Below the pieces are notes generated by a model, which was not told the origin of the DNA, ran no database searches, and worked only from the letters and a program-made list of their open reading frames with translations. From NCBI GenBank assembly GCA_022562155.1, contig JADFPV010000012.1:1-32814 (forward strand): a stretch of DNA of 32,814 nucleotides. The letters are read 5' to 3'. Of this stretch, positions 23,277 to 31,870 are shown in pieces (positions within the stretch are counted from its first letter, which is position 1; each line of letters starts with the position of its first letter). Both the position numbers and the translations under genes were made by a program. Source of the stretch: Chloroflexota bacterium (GTDB lineage: Bacteria; Chloroflexota; Dehalococcoidia; DSTF01; RBG-16-68-14).

Positions 23277-24752
23277 CTAGAGTAGTCCAGCATCTATCTG
23301 GAGGATCAGCGCCGCGTCAATCGCGTTGATCTCGCCATCGCCGTTCACGTCGGCCAGGTCGGGACAGCCGACGCCCGCGATGAGACCGGCGGTCGATTGC
23401 AACACGAGAGCCGCGTCGATGCTGTCTGTGCTGCCGTCGCAGTTGGCATCGCCGTGTGGCCCTACCGGCGTAGGCGTGGGTATCGGCGTATCGCTGTCGT
23501 TCGGGGTTGGAGTCGCCGGTGACGGGATAGGCGCTAGGTAGCTGACGATGTCCCCGCCGAACTCGGCGACATAGATTGTTCCGTCAGGGCCGACGGTCAC
23601 GTCTAGCGGCATGTCGAAGTTTTCGGCGATCGCAGTGATCTCTAAGACAGAACGCCCATCCTCGGAGAGCTGTACGCGCGCAATGTCGTCTCGGATGAAC
23701 CGGGCGATGATGAGGTCCCCGTTCATGGCCCCGCCAAGCGCCAGCCCCTGGTACTCGGCGATACCGTCACAGGAGCAGTGTCGTGGCAGAATCTCGATGG
23801 GGCCGGTATAGCCGTTGGTGCTACCTTCCTGGGGCGCGTGATAGGTGCACTGGCGCGGGTCTGACCGCCCACGGTTGAGGTTTGGGAAGCCGTAGTAGTT
23901 CCCTTCTTCGACGAGGTTGAGTTCGTCAGAAACGCTCGTTTCTATCGTTCCCCCTTCGCAATCCGCCGCGCCGCGTTGACCGAGGGCACCGTTGTCAGTC
24001 GCGTAGAGATATCCGTTGCTGTGGAAGACGAGGTCGTACGGATTGCGGTGGCCGGGCGAGAACACCTCCACATCGCCGAAAATCAGGTCGACGTTGTGGT
24101 CGACCGGCTGTCCCGGCGGGTTGTATTGCAGCGCGCCGTCGAACGTAGGGTCGTTGACGTCCGCGACGAGGATGGCCGCCGACAACGGGGATTCCGGGTA
24201 GTACTCCTCCGGACTTCCGATGAGCCCTGCCTCGGTGTTCGACCCCTGCGCGATGAAGAGACGACCGTCATTGTCGAAAGCTAAGCCGTTGGTCATGTGG
24301 TTGAGCAGCGGCGCGGAGCTTGGCAGGTCCTTAATCACGTCCTCCCGCACCCAATCGGGCGCTGTGAAGGTTGTCACCCGGCCCCAATAGCCGGGCACGC
24401 CGTCAGGCTCCTGCCGGGACGTGTAGAGCTTGAGGGGGGCTTCTGGTGATGCGGTGTGGTCGAATGCGATCCCGAGCACGCCCTCGATGCCGACCGCAAG
24501 CTGCTCGATGTCGAGGACGTCATGTGTCGTTAGGTCGAGCGTGACGGCAAGAATCTCGGATTGCGACGCGACGTACAGCCGTCCGTCCGGGCCAAACGTC
24601 AGCGACGTCGGTCCGTCGATCGATACGTCGAGCACGCCACGTTCGAAGATGGCTTTCTCAGGCCCTCCAGCCATGGTGATGCCGAGCTGGGCTGCCAGGA
24701 CTGCTGTTGCGGTGAGGGCAAGGATTCCGAGGCGGGCAGGGTGACCAAGCAT
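23277..24752 (-). CDS. Secreted sorbosone-dehydrogenase-like beta-propeller with C-terminal dockerin
   Basis: This 491-residue exported protein begins with a signal sequence (MLGHPARLGILALTATAVLAA). A six-bladed-propeller-like domain of the glucose/sorbosone dehydrogenase type follows. Landmarks are GPTSLTFGPDGRLYVAS, VLGIAFDH, NGLAFDNDGRLFIAQG, FSPGHRNPYDLVFHSNGYLYATDNG and the late DVTVGPDGTIYVAEF. Then come a Pro/Thr linker (~410-430) and a dockerin pair (GDANCDGSTDSIDAALVLQ and ADVNGDGEINAIDAALILQ). A quinoprotein sugar dehydrogenase or a non-enzymatic propeller are both possible. The start is ATG 24752; a TACAAT box ends eight bases before it and there is no ribosome site, so a leaderless mRNA is likely. 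Confidence 0.87.
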   Translation of the reverse strand: MLGHPARLGILALTATAVLAAQLGITMAGGPEKAIFERGVLDVSIDGPTSLTFGPDGRLYVASQSEILAVTLDLTTHDVLDIEQLAVGIEGVLGIAFDHTASPEAPLKLYTSRQEPDGVPGYWGRVTTFTAPDWVREDVIKDLPSSAPLLNHMTNGLAFDNDGRLFIAQGSNTEAGLIGSPEEYYPESPLSAAILVADVNDPTFDGALQYNPPGQPVDHNVDLIFGDVEVFSPGHRNPYDLVFHSNGYLYATDNGALGQRGAADCEGGTIETSVSDELNLVEEGNYYGFPNLNRGRSDPRQCTYHAPQEGSTNGYTGPIEILPRHCSCDGIAEYQGLALGGAMNGDLIIARFIRDDIARVQLSEDGRSVLEITAIAENFDMPLDVTVGPDGTIYVAEFGGDIVSYLAPIPSPATPTPNDSDTPIPTPTPVGPHGDANCDGSTDSIDAALVLQSTAGLIAGVGCPDLADVNGDGEINAIDAALILQIDAGLL

Positions 24753-24760
24753 TGGCAAAT

Positions 24761-24766
24761 ATTGTA
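24761..24766 (-). promoter_or_regulatory. Candidate -10 box of the beta-propeller gene (leaderless)
   Basis: TACAAT on the minus strand, eight bases before ATG 24752. TTCGCT 17 bases upstream is a poor -35. Confidence 0.5.
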
Positions 24767-24792
24767 CGGGATTCGTTATCGAGAGCGAACAG

Positions 24793-26442
24793 CTAGGGCG
24801 CGCCGACGCAGCTGTGGCCGAATTGGGACGCGATGCCTAGGATGTCGTTCGCCACGTCGATCGTGCCGTCAGGCGGGCCCTGCAGCCACGGTTGCACACC
24901 AGGCGGCGCGGCCGACCGATCCAACACCGGGTCGTTGCCGCCGCTACCGAAACCGTTGATAACGGCCAAGATGTCATCGAAGAGCGTAACGACGCCGTCG
25001 CCGTTCACGTCGTGGAAATCCCAAGGATTGAGGGGGTTGCGCTGTCCGCCCAGTCTGGGGTCCTCGCCGAACTCCTCTCCGTTCGTGCAGCCGTCGCCAT
25101 CCGTGTCTTCGTCGAGGCTGAGGAGCGCGACTCTAGCATCAACGCGTGGCGTCGTTCGATTCGTCGAGGGGTCGTTGTCGTCCAGGTCGTCCGTGATCAA
25201 CGTACCGGTCGACTTCATCCGAGCTTCCAGTTCGTCAACAGTGATGTTTGGAAAGGCCTGGTAGAGCAGGGCGGCGACGCCTGCGGCATGCGGCGCCGCC
25301 TGAGACGTGCCCATGAATGTGACCGTGCCGCCGCCAACGGCTGTCGAGGTTACCCGGGCGCCGGGGGCCAGCAGGTCCAGCGTGCTGTCGGAGGCGGACC
25401 AACAGGCGACCTGGTCTGCGGCAGTACTCTCGTCCGTGCAGTCGGTCTGCCAGCCATTGATGCTGCCGAGGTTGTCGTCGTAGGTCGCGCCCACGGAGAT
25501 GGCCTCTGGCACACATGCCGGGATGGTGAGTGCGTCCTTGTTGCCGCGGTTACCGGACGAGATGAAGGTGGCTACTCCCATGTCTCGCAACGTACCGATG
25601 GCCAGCGATAGTGCGGGCGCGGGACAGTCGCTGGAGCTCTGCACGCTCAGGTTGACGGCGTTCACCTCTGGGTGGTTGTCAATGATGTCGTCCAGCGCGG
25701 CGATCCAGTCCGAGGCGCTCCCGAAACCACTGTCGTCCATCACCTTGTAGACCGCGATCTTGGCGTCCGGCGCGACGCCCAGCGGAGCGATGGTCCCGTC
25801 GCTTGTGATGATGCCCGTGACGTTCGTCCCGTGTCCGTTTCCATCGTCCCCAGGATTGTCTGACTCGTCGCAGTCCGAGGCGAAGCAGGCCTGATAGAGG
25901 ATGGCGTCTTCGAGGTCCGGGTGGTCGATATCCGCTCCTGTGTCGAGCACGGCGACGACGACGCCCTGCCCGGTAATGCCGTTCGCATGTACCTCGGGCG
26001 CGTGAATGAGAGGGAGTGAGGTATTGGTCGCGATCGAACCGACGGCGTCCACCGTCACGCTCGCGACGTCAGGATGGCTGCTGAGCTTAACCAGGCCGCT
26101 CGCACTCAGCTCGCCGGCGAGTATCGGGAGGGCTTGATACACACGTGTAGTCGTGAACTCTGATTTCGCGACCCCCGCCAGCACTCTTTCCTTCTGGGCC
26201 GCGATGGCTTGTTGCGAGGCCGGGCTGCCTGGAGGATGGCTAGCGATGCCCGCCCGCTCATGGAGCGTGATCAGGACATCTGTCGTAGGCTTCGAGGCGA
26301 GTTCTGTTCGCACTTCCTGTTGGACGAAGGGGCCGGCCTGGACAGTCACGGGGCCGGTGTTGTGGCCGGTGAGGAGAAGAAACGCGACGAGTGCCAGGGC
26401 AGCACAGAGTGCGACTGGGCCTTGTTGGGAGAGAAGTTGCAT
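24793..26442 (-). CDS. Secreted subtilisin-like S8 serine protease with EF-hand C-terminus
   Basis: This is a 549-residue exported protease. Residues ~9-36 are a signal peptide. Residues ~50-135 are an inhibitor I9-like propeptide (TDVLITLHERAG ... ASVTVDAV). The catalytic triad is D167 (VLDTGADIDHPD), H204 (GNGHGTNVTG) and S380 (GTSQAAPHAAGVAALL), with oxyanion N297 (SSGNRG). After residue ~450, calcium-loop segments (DTDGDGCTN, DVNGDGVVTLFDD, DGTIDVANDILG) form a dockerin-like or thrombospondin-3-like tail. It probably degrades extracellular protein. TATAAT lies 39 bases upstream of the ATG, but no clear Shine-Dalgarno sequence is seen. The dockerin propeller gene follows 40 bp downstream on the same strand. 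Confidence 0.93.
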   Translation of the reverse strand: MQLLSQQGPVALCAALALVAFLLLTGHNTGPVTVQAGPFVQQEVRTELASKPTTDVLITLHERAGIASHPPGSPASQQAIAAQKERVLAGVAKSEFTTTRVYQALPILAGELSASGLVKLSSHPDVASVTVDAVGSIATNTSLPLIHAPEVHANGITGQGVVVAVLDTGADIDHPDLEDAILYQACFASDCDESDNPGDDGNGHGTNVTGIITSDGTIAPLGVAPDAKIAVYKVMDDSGFGSASDWIAALDDIIDNHPEVNAVNLSVQSSSDCPAPALSLAIGTLRDMGVATFISSGNRGNKDALTIPACVPEAISVGATYDDNLGSINGWQTDCTDESTAADQVACWSASDSTLDLLAPGARVTSTAVGGGTVTFMGTSQAAPHAAGVAALLYQAFPNITVDELEARMKSTGTLITDDLDDNDPSTNRTTPRVDARVALLSLDEDTDGDGCTNGEEFGEDPRLGGQRNPLNPWDFHDVNGDGVVTLFDDILAVINGFGSGGNDPVLDRSAAPPGVQPWLQGPPDGTIDVANDILGIASQFGHSCVGAP

Positions 26443-26481
26443 TGGCGGGAGTCTAGCTGGCGTTCAGGCTGATTTCAGAGG

Positions 26482-26487
26482 ATTATA
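26482..26487 (-). promoter_or_regulatory. Candidate -10 box of the S8 protease gene
   Basis: A perfect TATAAT on the minus strand, about 39 bases before ATG 26442. CTGTCA 15 bases upstream is a poor -35. Confidence 0.5.
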
Positions 26488-26523
26488 CCGGAACCGGGAA
26501 CCTGACAGGCCGTTCGGGGACCC

Positions 26524-28962
26524 TTACGTGACTTCTGCGCCTTCTTCCATCTCGAGGTCGATGGCTCCGTCCCCGTCGGAGATGGGCAGCAGCACCTTGC
26601 GGCTGCCGGCGCCTTCGGAAGGGCCGACGAAGCCGCGCTCCTCCAGGTCGTCCATCAGACGCGCCGCCCGTGGGTAGCCGATACGGAGTCGCCGCTGCAG
26701 CATGGAGGTACTGATCGTGCGGTGCTCACGAGCAAGATTGAGGGCCTTTTCCATGATCGGGTCGTCGTTCGGCTCAGGCTTCTCTTTGGCAGCTGCCTGC
26801 GCCTCCTCGAGCAGGTGATCGAACAGGTCGGTTTCAATGCCCTGGAAGCGGTCCTGGGTCCAGAAGTTGACGACCTCTTCGACCTCCTTGTCGGACACGA
26901 AGACGCCCTGAAGCCGGCGCGGCTTGGCGGCGTCTGTTGCCATGAACAGCATGTCGCCGCGGCCGAGCAGTTTCTCGGCTCCCGCGATGTCAATAATCGT
27001 CCGAGAGTCAACCTGTGAGCTCATGGCGAAGGCGATGCGCGTTGGGAAGTTCGCCTTGATCAGGCCTGTGACGACATCGACCGAAGGCCGCTGTGTCGCA
27101 ACCACCAGGTGGATTCCCGTCGCGCGGGCGAGTTGAGCCAAGCGGCAGAGCTGCCGCTCGACTTCGTACGGTGCGGCCATCATCAGGTCAGCCAGCTCAT
27201 CGACGATGACGACCCACTTGGGGAGCTTGCTCTCTACGCTCGGGTGCTTGTTGTACGAATCGATGTTGCGCACGGCGATCTGGGCGAAGCGGCGGTAGCG
27301 GCTCTCCATCTCGTGGATGACGGCCTGCAGCGTGCCGACGACCTGGTCCATCTCCGTGATGATCGATGAGAACGCCAAGTGGGGGATGTCGGCAAAGACC
27401 GCCAACTCGACTCGCTTAGGGTCGATCATCACGAAGCGCACCTCCTCCGGAGAGGCGTGCATCAGGATACAGGCGATGAGTGAGTTAATACAGACGCTCT
27501 TCCCGCTACCCGTCGCGCCCGCGATTAGCAGGTGGGGCATCTTTGCCAAGTCTGTGACACTGGGTTCGCCGGACACGCTCTTGCCGAGAGCGAGTGTGAG
27601 CCGCGACCGGATCGCCATGCGCTTGAACTGCGGCGACTCAATGATGCTGCGGAGCGTGACGAGCGCCGCGGACTGATTCGGGACTTCGAGGCCTACGAAC
27701 GGCTTGCCCGGCACCGGCGATTCGATCCGCAGCGACGGCGCTGACAGCGCGAGCGCCATGTCATTCGCCAGCGATGTGATCTGGTTCACGCGAACTCGCG
27801 TGCGCGACACCTCTTCTAGGTTCGCCTTCGGCTTGCCGTCGCGGTCCAGGACGGGCCGGCCGGCCTCGTCGCGCTCCAGTACCTTCTTGGTCTTGATCTC
27901 CCAGCCCGGCTCCAGGCCGAACTGCGTCACCGTCGGCCCCTCGTTTATCTGGATGACCTTTACATCCACGCCGAACGAGGCCAGGGTCACGACGATGAGT
28001 TTTGCTCGCTCAGCGTTGTCTGGCTGGCCTTCTGTGTTAGCGACGTCGGCCAACATATCGAGAGTTGGCAGCTGCCAGCCGTCGTGGGCTTGCCGGCTCT
28101 TCCCGCCTGGCGCCTCGTCGTCTTCCTCTTCGCCGCTGCCGTTGAGAGGCAGGCGTACTTGCTCACCTGTTTCGGGCGGAGGCGGGGCGGGTTCGGTCGG
28201 CTCCGCTGGCATCTCTTTCACGGCGACCGCTTCTTCGGCTGCGGCTTGCTGGGCCCAGATCATGCTGTCCAGCGGCACCTTCTCCGTGCCCTGAGGCGGC
28301 GTACGGGTGGGGAATACGAGCTGCACGAGCGCCCCGATCGAGTGAAGCGCGCGTACTGGCAGGCCCCAGCCCCAGACGGCGCGAAGACCCCTACCGATGC
28401 CGAGGGCCGTCGCCTGTGTTCCGTTTGGTGTGATGACGGCGAATGCCGCGATGCCGATGCCCAGCCAGGCGAGTACGCCGATCAAATTGCCGGCCATCAG
28501 GTGGCCGAGGTCGCCGCCGGCGGTCACTTCGTTGAGGAACACGCCACCCAGCTGCCAGTCAGGCCTGAAGAAGCCTAACAGGCCGCTGGTGAATGCCAGG
28601 ACCAAAGCGCCGATGGCCCACGGTCGCCACGAGGAGAATGCCTGGTCCAGCCTCCGGCGGATCACGGCCAGGCCCAGGTACGCGACGATGCCAATCAGCG
28701 CGAAGACCAGCAGGCCCAGGTTGGTGACTAGGCCGTCTCGGAATGCTGTTGCGCCTCGGGCCGATGGAACCAACCAGGGGATCGCGAGCAGCGCTAGCGC
28801 CAGCAGCGCCACGCCAATCGCTTCGAGTCGAAAGAGGAACCCTCCCAGTGACGAAAGGGGCGAAGACCTAGTGCGACGCCGCCCAACGCTGGGACGGGTT
28901 GGCTTGGCACGCTTTGATCGGGCGGCTGCCTTGGGGCGGGGGCGCGACCGTATCTTTGCCAC
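26524..28962 (-). CDS. ftsK: FtsK/SpoIIIE DNA translocase
   Basis: This 812-residue DNA motor couples chromosome segregation to division. A very basic N-terminus (1-~34) is followed by four membrane helices (about 46-66, 80-100, 113-132, 157-177). After them come a Glu/Pro-rich linker (~235-290), the alpha and beta motor domains with Walker A G482-ATGSGK-S489 and Walker B VVIVDELADLMM, and a C-terminal gamma winged helix (~735-800: ALNLAREHRTISTSMLQRRLRIGYPRAARLMDDLEERGFVG) that reads orienting DNA sites. Length is typical of SpoIIIE-type proteins. The start is GTG 28962 with AAGGAG three bases upstream. The leader of about 90 nt has two similar hairpins. Confidence 0.96.
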   Translation of the reverse strand: MAKIRSRPRPKAAARSKRAKPTRPSVGRRRTRSSPLSSLGGFLFRLEAIGVALLALALLAIPWLVPSARGATAFRDGLVTNLGLLVFALIGIVAYLGLAVIRRRLDQAFSSWRPWAIGALVLAFTSGLLGFFRPDWQLGGVFLNEVTAGGDLGHLMAGNLIGVLAWLGIGIAAFAVITPNGTQATALGIGRGLRAVWGWGLPVRALHSIGALVQLVFPTRTPPQGTEKVPLDSMIWAQQAAAEEAVAVKEMPAEPTEPAPPPPETGEQVRLPLNGSGEEEDDEAPGGKSRQAHDGWQLPTLDMLADVANTEGQPDNAERAKLIVVTLASFGVDVKVIQINEGPTVTQFGLEPGWEIKTKKVLERDEAGRPVLDRDGKPKANLEEVSRTRVRVNQITSLANDMALALSAPSLRIESPVPGKPFVGLEVPNQSAALVTLRSIIESPQFKRMAIRSRLTLALGKSVSGEPSVTDLAKMPHLLIAGATGSGKSVCINSLIACILMHASPEEVRFVMIDPKRVELAVFADIPHLAFSSIITEMDQVVGTLQAVIHEMESRYRRFAQIAVRNIDSYNKHPSVESKLPKWVVIVDELADLMMAAPYEVERQLCRLAQLARATGIHLVVATQRPSVDVVTGLIKANFPTRIAFAMSSQVDSRTIIDIAGAEKLLGRGDMLFMATDAAKPRRLQGVFVSDKEVEEVVNFWTQDRFQGIETDLFDHLLEEAQAAAKEKPEPNDDPIMEKALNLAREHRTISTSMLQRRLRIGYPRAARLMDDLEERGFVGPSEGAGSRKVLLPISDGDGAIDLEMEEGAEVT

Positions 28963-28972
28963 GATCTCCTTG

Positions 28973-29008
28973 CCCGCAGAGAGCGGGCCGACCCGCCGAA
29001 TGAGCGGG
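28973..29008 (-). other. Two tandem hairpins in the ftsK leader
   Basis: On the minus strand CCCGC-TCATTCG-GCGGG (29008-28992) and CCCGC-TCTCT-GCGGG (28987-28973) stand four bases apart, between the -10 box and the ribosome site. They use the same 5-bp stem and could pair with each other. They could be an mRNA-stability or attenuation element. Confidence 0.4.
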
Positions 29009-29057
29009 CCGACGTCCGTGGCCCCACCCCGAAGCCCTCGGACGCTCGTACCTGGCG

Positions 29058-29063
29058 ATTATA
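29058..29063 (-). promoter_or_regulatory. Candidate -10 box of ftsK
   Basis: A perfect TATAAT on the minus strand, about 95 bases before the GTG start. No -35 is recognised at the right distance. Confidence 0.45.
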
Positions 29064-29145
29064 GCATCTGTGTGGAAAACCCACTAGGTTTGAGAGCTTC
29101 GGCGTACGCGAATGAGCAGATCGGGCTGGCCACACGAGGATTCCG

Positions 29146-29151
29146 TACTAT
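29146..29151 (+). promoter_or_regulatory. Candidate -10 box of the MFS gene at 29161
   Basis: TACTAT ends nine bases before ATG 29161. A GGAG lies in between, so the message is either nearly leaderless or the box is fortuitous. Confidence 0.35.
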
Positions 29152-29160
29152 GGAGATTGT

Positions 29161-30390
29161 ATGGAAGACCGCTCGACCGGAACCCGCCCCGCTGGGCAAA
29201 CCGCCGCGCTGCTAACCATGGCAGGTGTGGCGGTTCTAACAATGACCACCTGGTTTTCGGCGTCCGCGGTGGTTCCACAGCTACGCGATGACTGGTCGCT
29301 CACCACGACGGAGGTTTCGTTTCTCACGATCGCGGTGCAGTTGGGCTTCGTCGTTGGCGCGCTGGTATCGGCGCTGGTCAATCTGGCCGATGTCTTTCCG
29401 GCGCGCAGGGTGCTCGTGATTTCGGCGGTCTTAGCCGCTGCCGCCAACGCCGGCATTGTATTTGCCGATAGTCCGGAGGTGGCGATCCCGTTGCGCTTTC
29501 TGACTGGTGCGTTCTTGGCAGGTGTCTACCCCGTTACGCTCAAGGTCATGGCGACCTGGTTTCGCGAAGGCAGGGGGATGGCGCTGGGCGTCATGGTTGG
29601 AGGCCTCACGCTAGGGTCCGCGATGCCGCATTTCGTGAACGGCGCCGGTGGGCTCGACTGGCGAGGGGTGATCATCGCGACGTCCGGACTGACGCTACTA
29701 GGCGCGCTGATCACGCAGGTCCGCGTCCATGATGGCCCATTTCCATTCGCCCGGGCGCCGTTCGACCCAAGGCAGGCAACCCAGCTGTTCACGAACCGGG
29801 GCATCCGGCTGGCATCGATCGGCTACTTCGGGCACATGTGGGAGCTGTATGCGATGTGGGCGTGGTTCCTTGTCTACTTCGGAGACAGCCTCGCTCGGAA
29901 TGGGTATGCCGATACTGATCGCGCCGCCGCGCTCGGGACATTCGCCGTGATTGGGATCGGCGCCGTTGGTTGCTGGCTAGGCGGTGTGCTGGGCGATGCC
30001 TGGGGCCGCACGCGAACGACCGCCGCGGCGATGGCGATTTCGGGCAGCTGCGCGATACTGGCCGGGTTCGTGTTCGGCGGGCCAGTCTGGCTGGTGCTCG
30101 CCGTTGGCCTCGTCTGGGGCCTCACGGTAGTGGCGGACTCCGCTCAATTCTCAACGATCGTGAGCGAGGTCTGCGACCAACTCTACGTGGGGACGGCGCT
30201 GACGGTTCAGCTCGCGATCGGATTTACGTTGACGGTCATCACGATCTGGCTGGTGCCGATCCTGAGGGACTCCGTAGGGTGGGAGTGGACGTTCGCGTTT
30301 CTCGCTCCGGGCCCTGCGATAGGCATTCTAGCGATGCTCTACCTGCTGCGGCTCCCGGAGAGCGAATTGATCGCGGGTGGCAGGGGCTAG
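29161..30390 (+). CDS. MFS transporter (NarK/OFA-like layout)
   Basis: This is a 409-residue major facilitator with twelve hydrophobic helices. The first helix motif TTWFSASAVVPQLRDDWSLTTTEVSFLTIAVQLGFVVGAL and loop FREGRGMALGVMVGGLTLGSAMPHFV are seen in CynX/NarK-like anion and organic-acid transporters. It is clearly not of the EntS type found at 20488-23272. The substrate is unknown. It is divergent from ftsK and converges on the S1C protease gene with a 4-bp stop overlap. Confidence 0.88.
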   Translation: MEDRSTGTRPAGQTAALLTMAGVAVLTMTTWFSASAVVPQLRDDWSLTTTEVSFLTIAVQLGFVVGALVSALVNLADVFPARRVLVISAVLAAAANAGIVFADSPEVAIPLRFLTGAFLAGVYPVTLKVMATWFREGRGMALGVMVGGLTLGSAMPHFVNGAGGLDWRGVIIATSGLTLLGALITQVRVHDGPFPFARAPFDPRQATQLFTNRGIRLASIGYFGHMWELYAMWAWFLVYFGDSLARNGYADTDRAAALGTFAVIGIGAVGCWLGGVLGDAWGRTRTTAAAMAISGSCAILAGFVFGGPVWLVLAVGLVWGLTVVADSAQFSTIVSEVCDQLYVGTALTVQLAIGFTLTVITIWLVPILRDSVGWEWTFAFLAPGPAIGILAMLYLLRLPESELIAGGRG

Positions 30391-31868
30391 CTCACCGTAA
30401 GCGTGCCGCCTTCGCTCATGTCTAGTTCGTACTCCTCGGCGAGCGGCTCGCTGTCACAGTCCTCGATGAGGAGGTCGTACATCGCTGCTGGAAGGAAGAA
30501 CGTACGGACTTCGCCGATGTCGATAATCTCCGCTGGACCAAGCTCGTCCTGTCCCCAGTTTTCGGCCTGGCTGGGAGAGATGTACACGAAACACACCGGA
30601 ACGATGCCCTCGTTCGCCACCTCGACCTCTACCAACGGGTGATCGCCGCCCACGAAGACGGAGTCTCCGCTCTGCACCTCATCCTCTACGCTAAGCACCA
30701 GCTCGTAGAGGCCTTCTGGCAGCAGGAACTCCTCGACGTAGCAGACCCACCAGTTGCCAGTCTCGCCACCGAACCAAGTTACTTCAGTGATGCTGCCGGA
30801 TTCCACCAGTTCGCCATTGTTGAACCACAGTGCCTCCCACGAGAGACCGTCGCTCATGCCCTCGTAGTCCCAGAACGCGCAGACCTCGGTCGATCCGGTC
30901 GGCAGCGCCGCGAATACGCTTTCTGGCAGGTCGTCGTCGGTCACGCCGTCAGCGAAGATGAGGTTATTGAAGAAGATATCCTCGGTGTCGAAGCCGGCGA
31001 CGGGTTCGGGGTCAATGTCAAACGCGGAAACGTACGTGCGCTCTTCCTGCGCGGCCTCGACCAGCGGGATCGCTAGCGCGATAGGGCGCAGGCCGTTGAT
31101 GAACCCGCCCACCGGCACGCAGCTATCGCCTGTGTCGATGATGCCGTCCCGGTTCGTGTCGACGACGTAACGGCAGTCGACCAAGGTATCCAGATCTTCG
31201 CTGGAGCCGACGATCGTCGGGATGCCGATGATCTCTCCGGCAAGGTTTGCGGCTAGGCCGCCGCTGTTGCCGCCGGAGATCGTAGCGTCCGTCTTGATCC
31301 AGGCTCTGCCGGCGATTGGCCGCTGTGACGTGAAGCCGCTGACCGAGCCTTCGGTGAGTGTAATCGTCTCGCCGCCGATGCCGGGGAAGCCCAAGATGCG
31401 CAGCGAATCGCCAAGATTAACGTTTTCGGAGTCGCCGAGAGCGATAGGTGGCAGCTCGGGTTCAACGGCGTTGCCATTGAGGTCAGAGACGATGCGGATG
31501 ACGGCAAGGTCGATAGCGTAGTCCACCGCGACGACTTCGGCTAGGAACGACGGATCTGGTGGCTCATCGATCTCTGCTATGACGGCCACAGCAAGGTCCT
31601 CATACTCATCGAAGCGGTCATCGACGACGTGGGCGTTGGTCAGGATCAGGCCGTCGGGCGACACCACCGTCCCTGAGCCGGTCCATATTGGCGTGCCGGT
31701 CGAATCGAGCGCGAGGATCTGCACAACGGATCGCGCTAGGCCGCCTGTGGTCGGTGTCGAGGCTACCTCGGCGGGTGTTGTGGACCCAGGTCCATCTGGT
31801 TCAGTTCCGCCGCCGCAGGCCGCCGATTCCAGAATGACGGCAAGGGTTAGCAGAGTGAGTCGCAGCAT
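30387..31868 (-). CDS. Trypsin-like S1C (DegP/HtrA-type) protease, exported, with inserted EF-hand loop
   Basis: This 493-residue protein begins with a signal sequence ending SAAC18, a possible though imperfect lipobox, and then a Gly/Thr/Pro-rich linker. The catalytic domain spans ~43-275 with H80 (TNAHVVDD), D120 (AIDLAVIRI) and S202 (SGGNSGG). Between the serine and the last barrel strand is an insert with a calcium-loop sequence, D237-TNRDGIIDTG-D248, bracketed by C232 and C250. The C-terminal ~210 residues have two beta-rich repeats (TEVCAFWDYEGM.. and VPVCFVYISPSQAENWG..), not a PDZ domain. It probably works outside the membrane in protein quality control. The ATG lies 3 bases after the rnj stop, so the two genes form an operon. 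Confidence 0.88.
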   Translation of the reverse strand: MLRLTLLTLAVILESAACGGGTEPDGPGSTTPAEVASTPTTGGLARSVVQILALDSTGTPIWTGSGTVVSPDGLILTNAHVVDDRFDEYEDLAVAVIAEIDEPPDPSFLAEVVAVDYAIDLAVIRIVSDLNGNAVEPELPPIALGDSENVNLGDSLRILGFPGIGGETITLTEGSVSGFTSQRPIAGRAWIKTDATISGGNSGGLAANLAGEIIGIPTIVGSSEDLDTLVDCRYVVDTNRDGIIDTGDSCVPVGGFINGLRPIALAIPLVEAAQEERTYVSAFDIDPEPVAGFDTEDIFFNNLIFADGVTDDDLPESVFAALPTGSTEVCAFWDYEGMSDGLSWEALWFNNGELVESGSITEVTWFGGETGNWWVCYVEEFLLPEGLYELVLSVEDEVQSGDSVFVGGDHPLVEVEVANEGIVPVCFVYISPSQAENWGQDELGPAEIIDIGEVRTFFLPAAMYDLLIEDCDSEPLAEEYELDMSEGGTLTVS

Positions 31869-31870
31869 GC

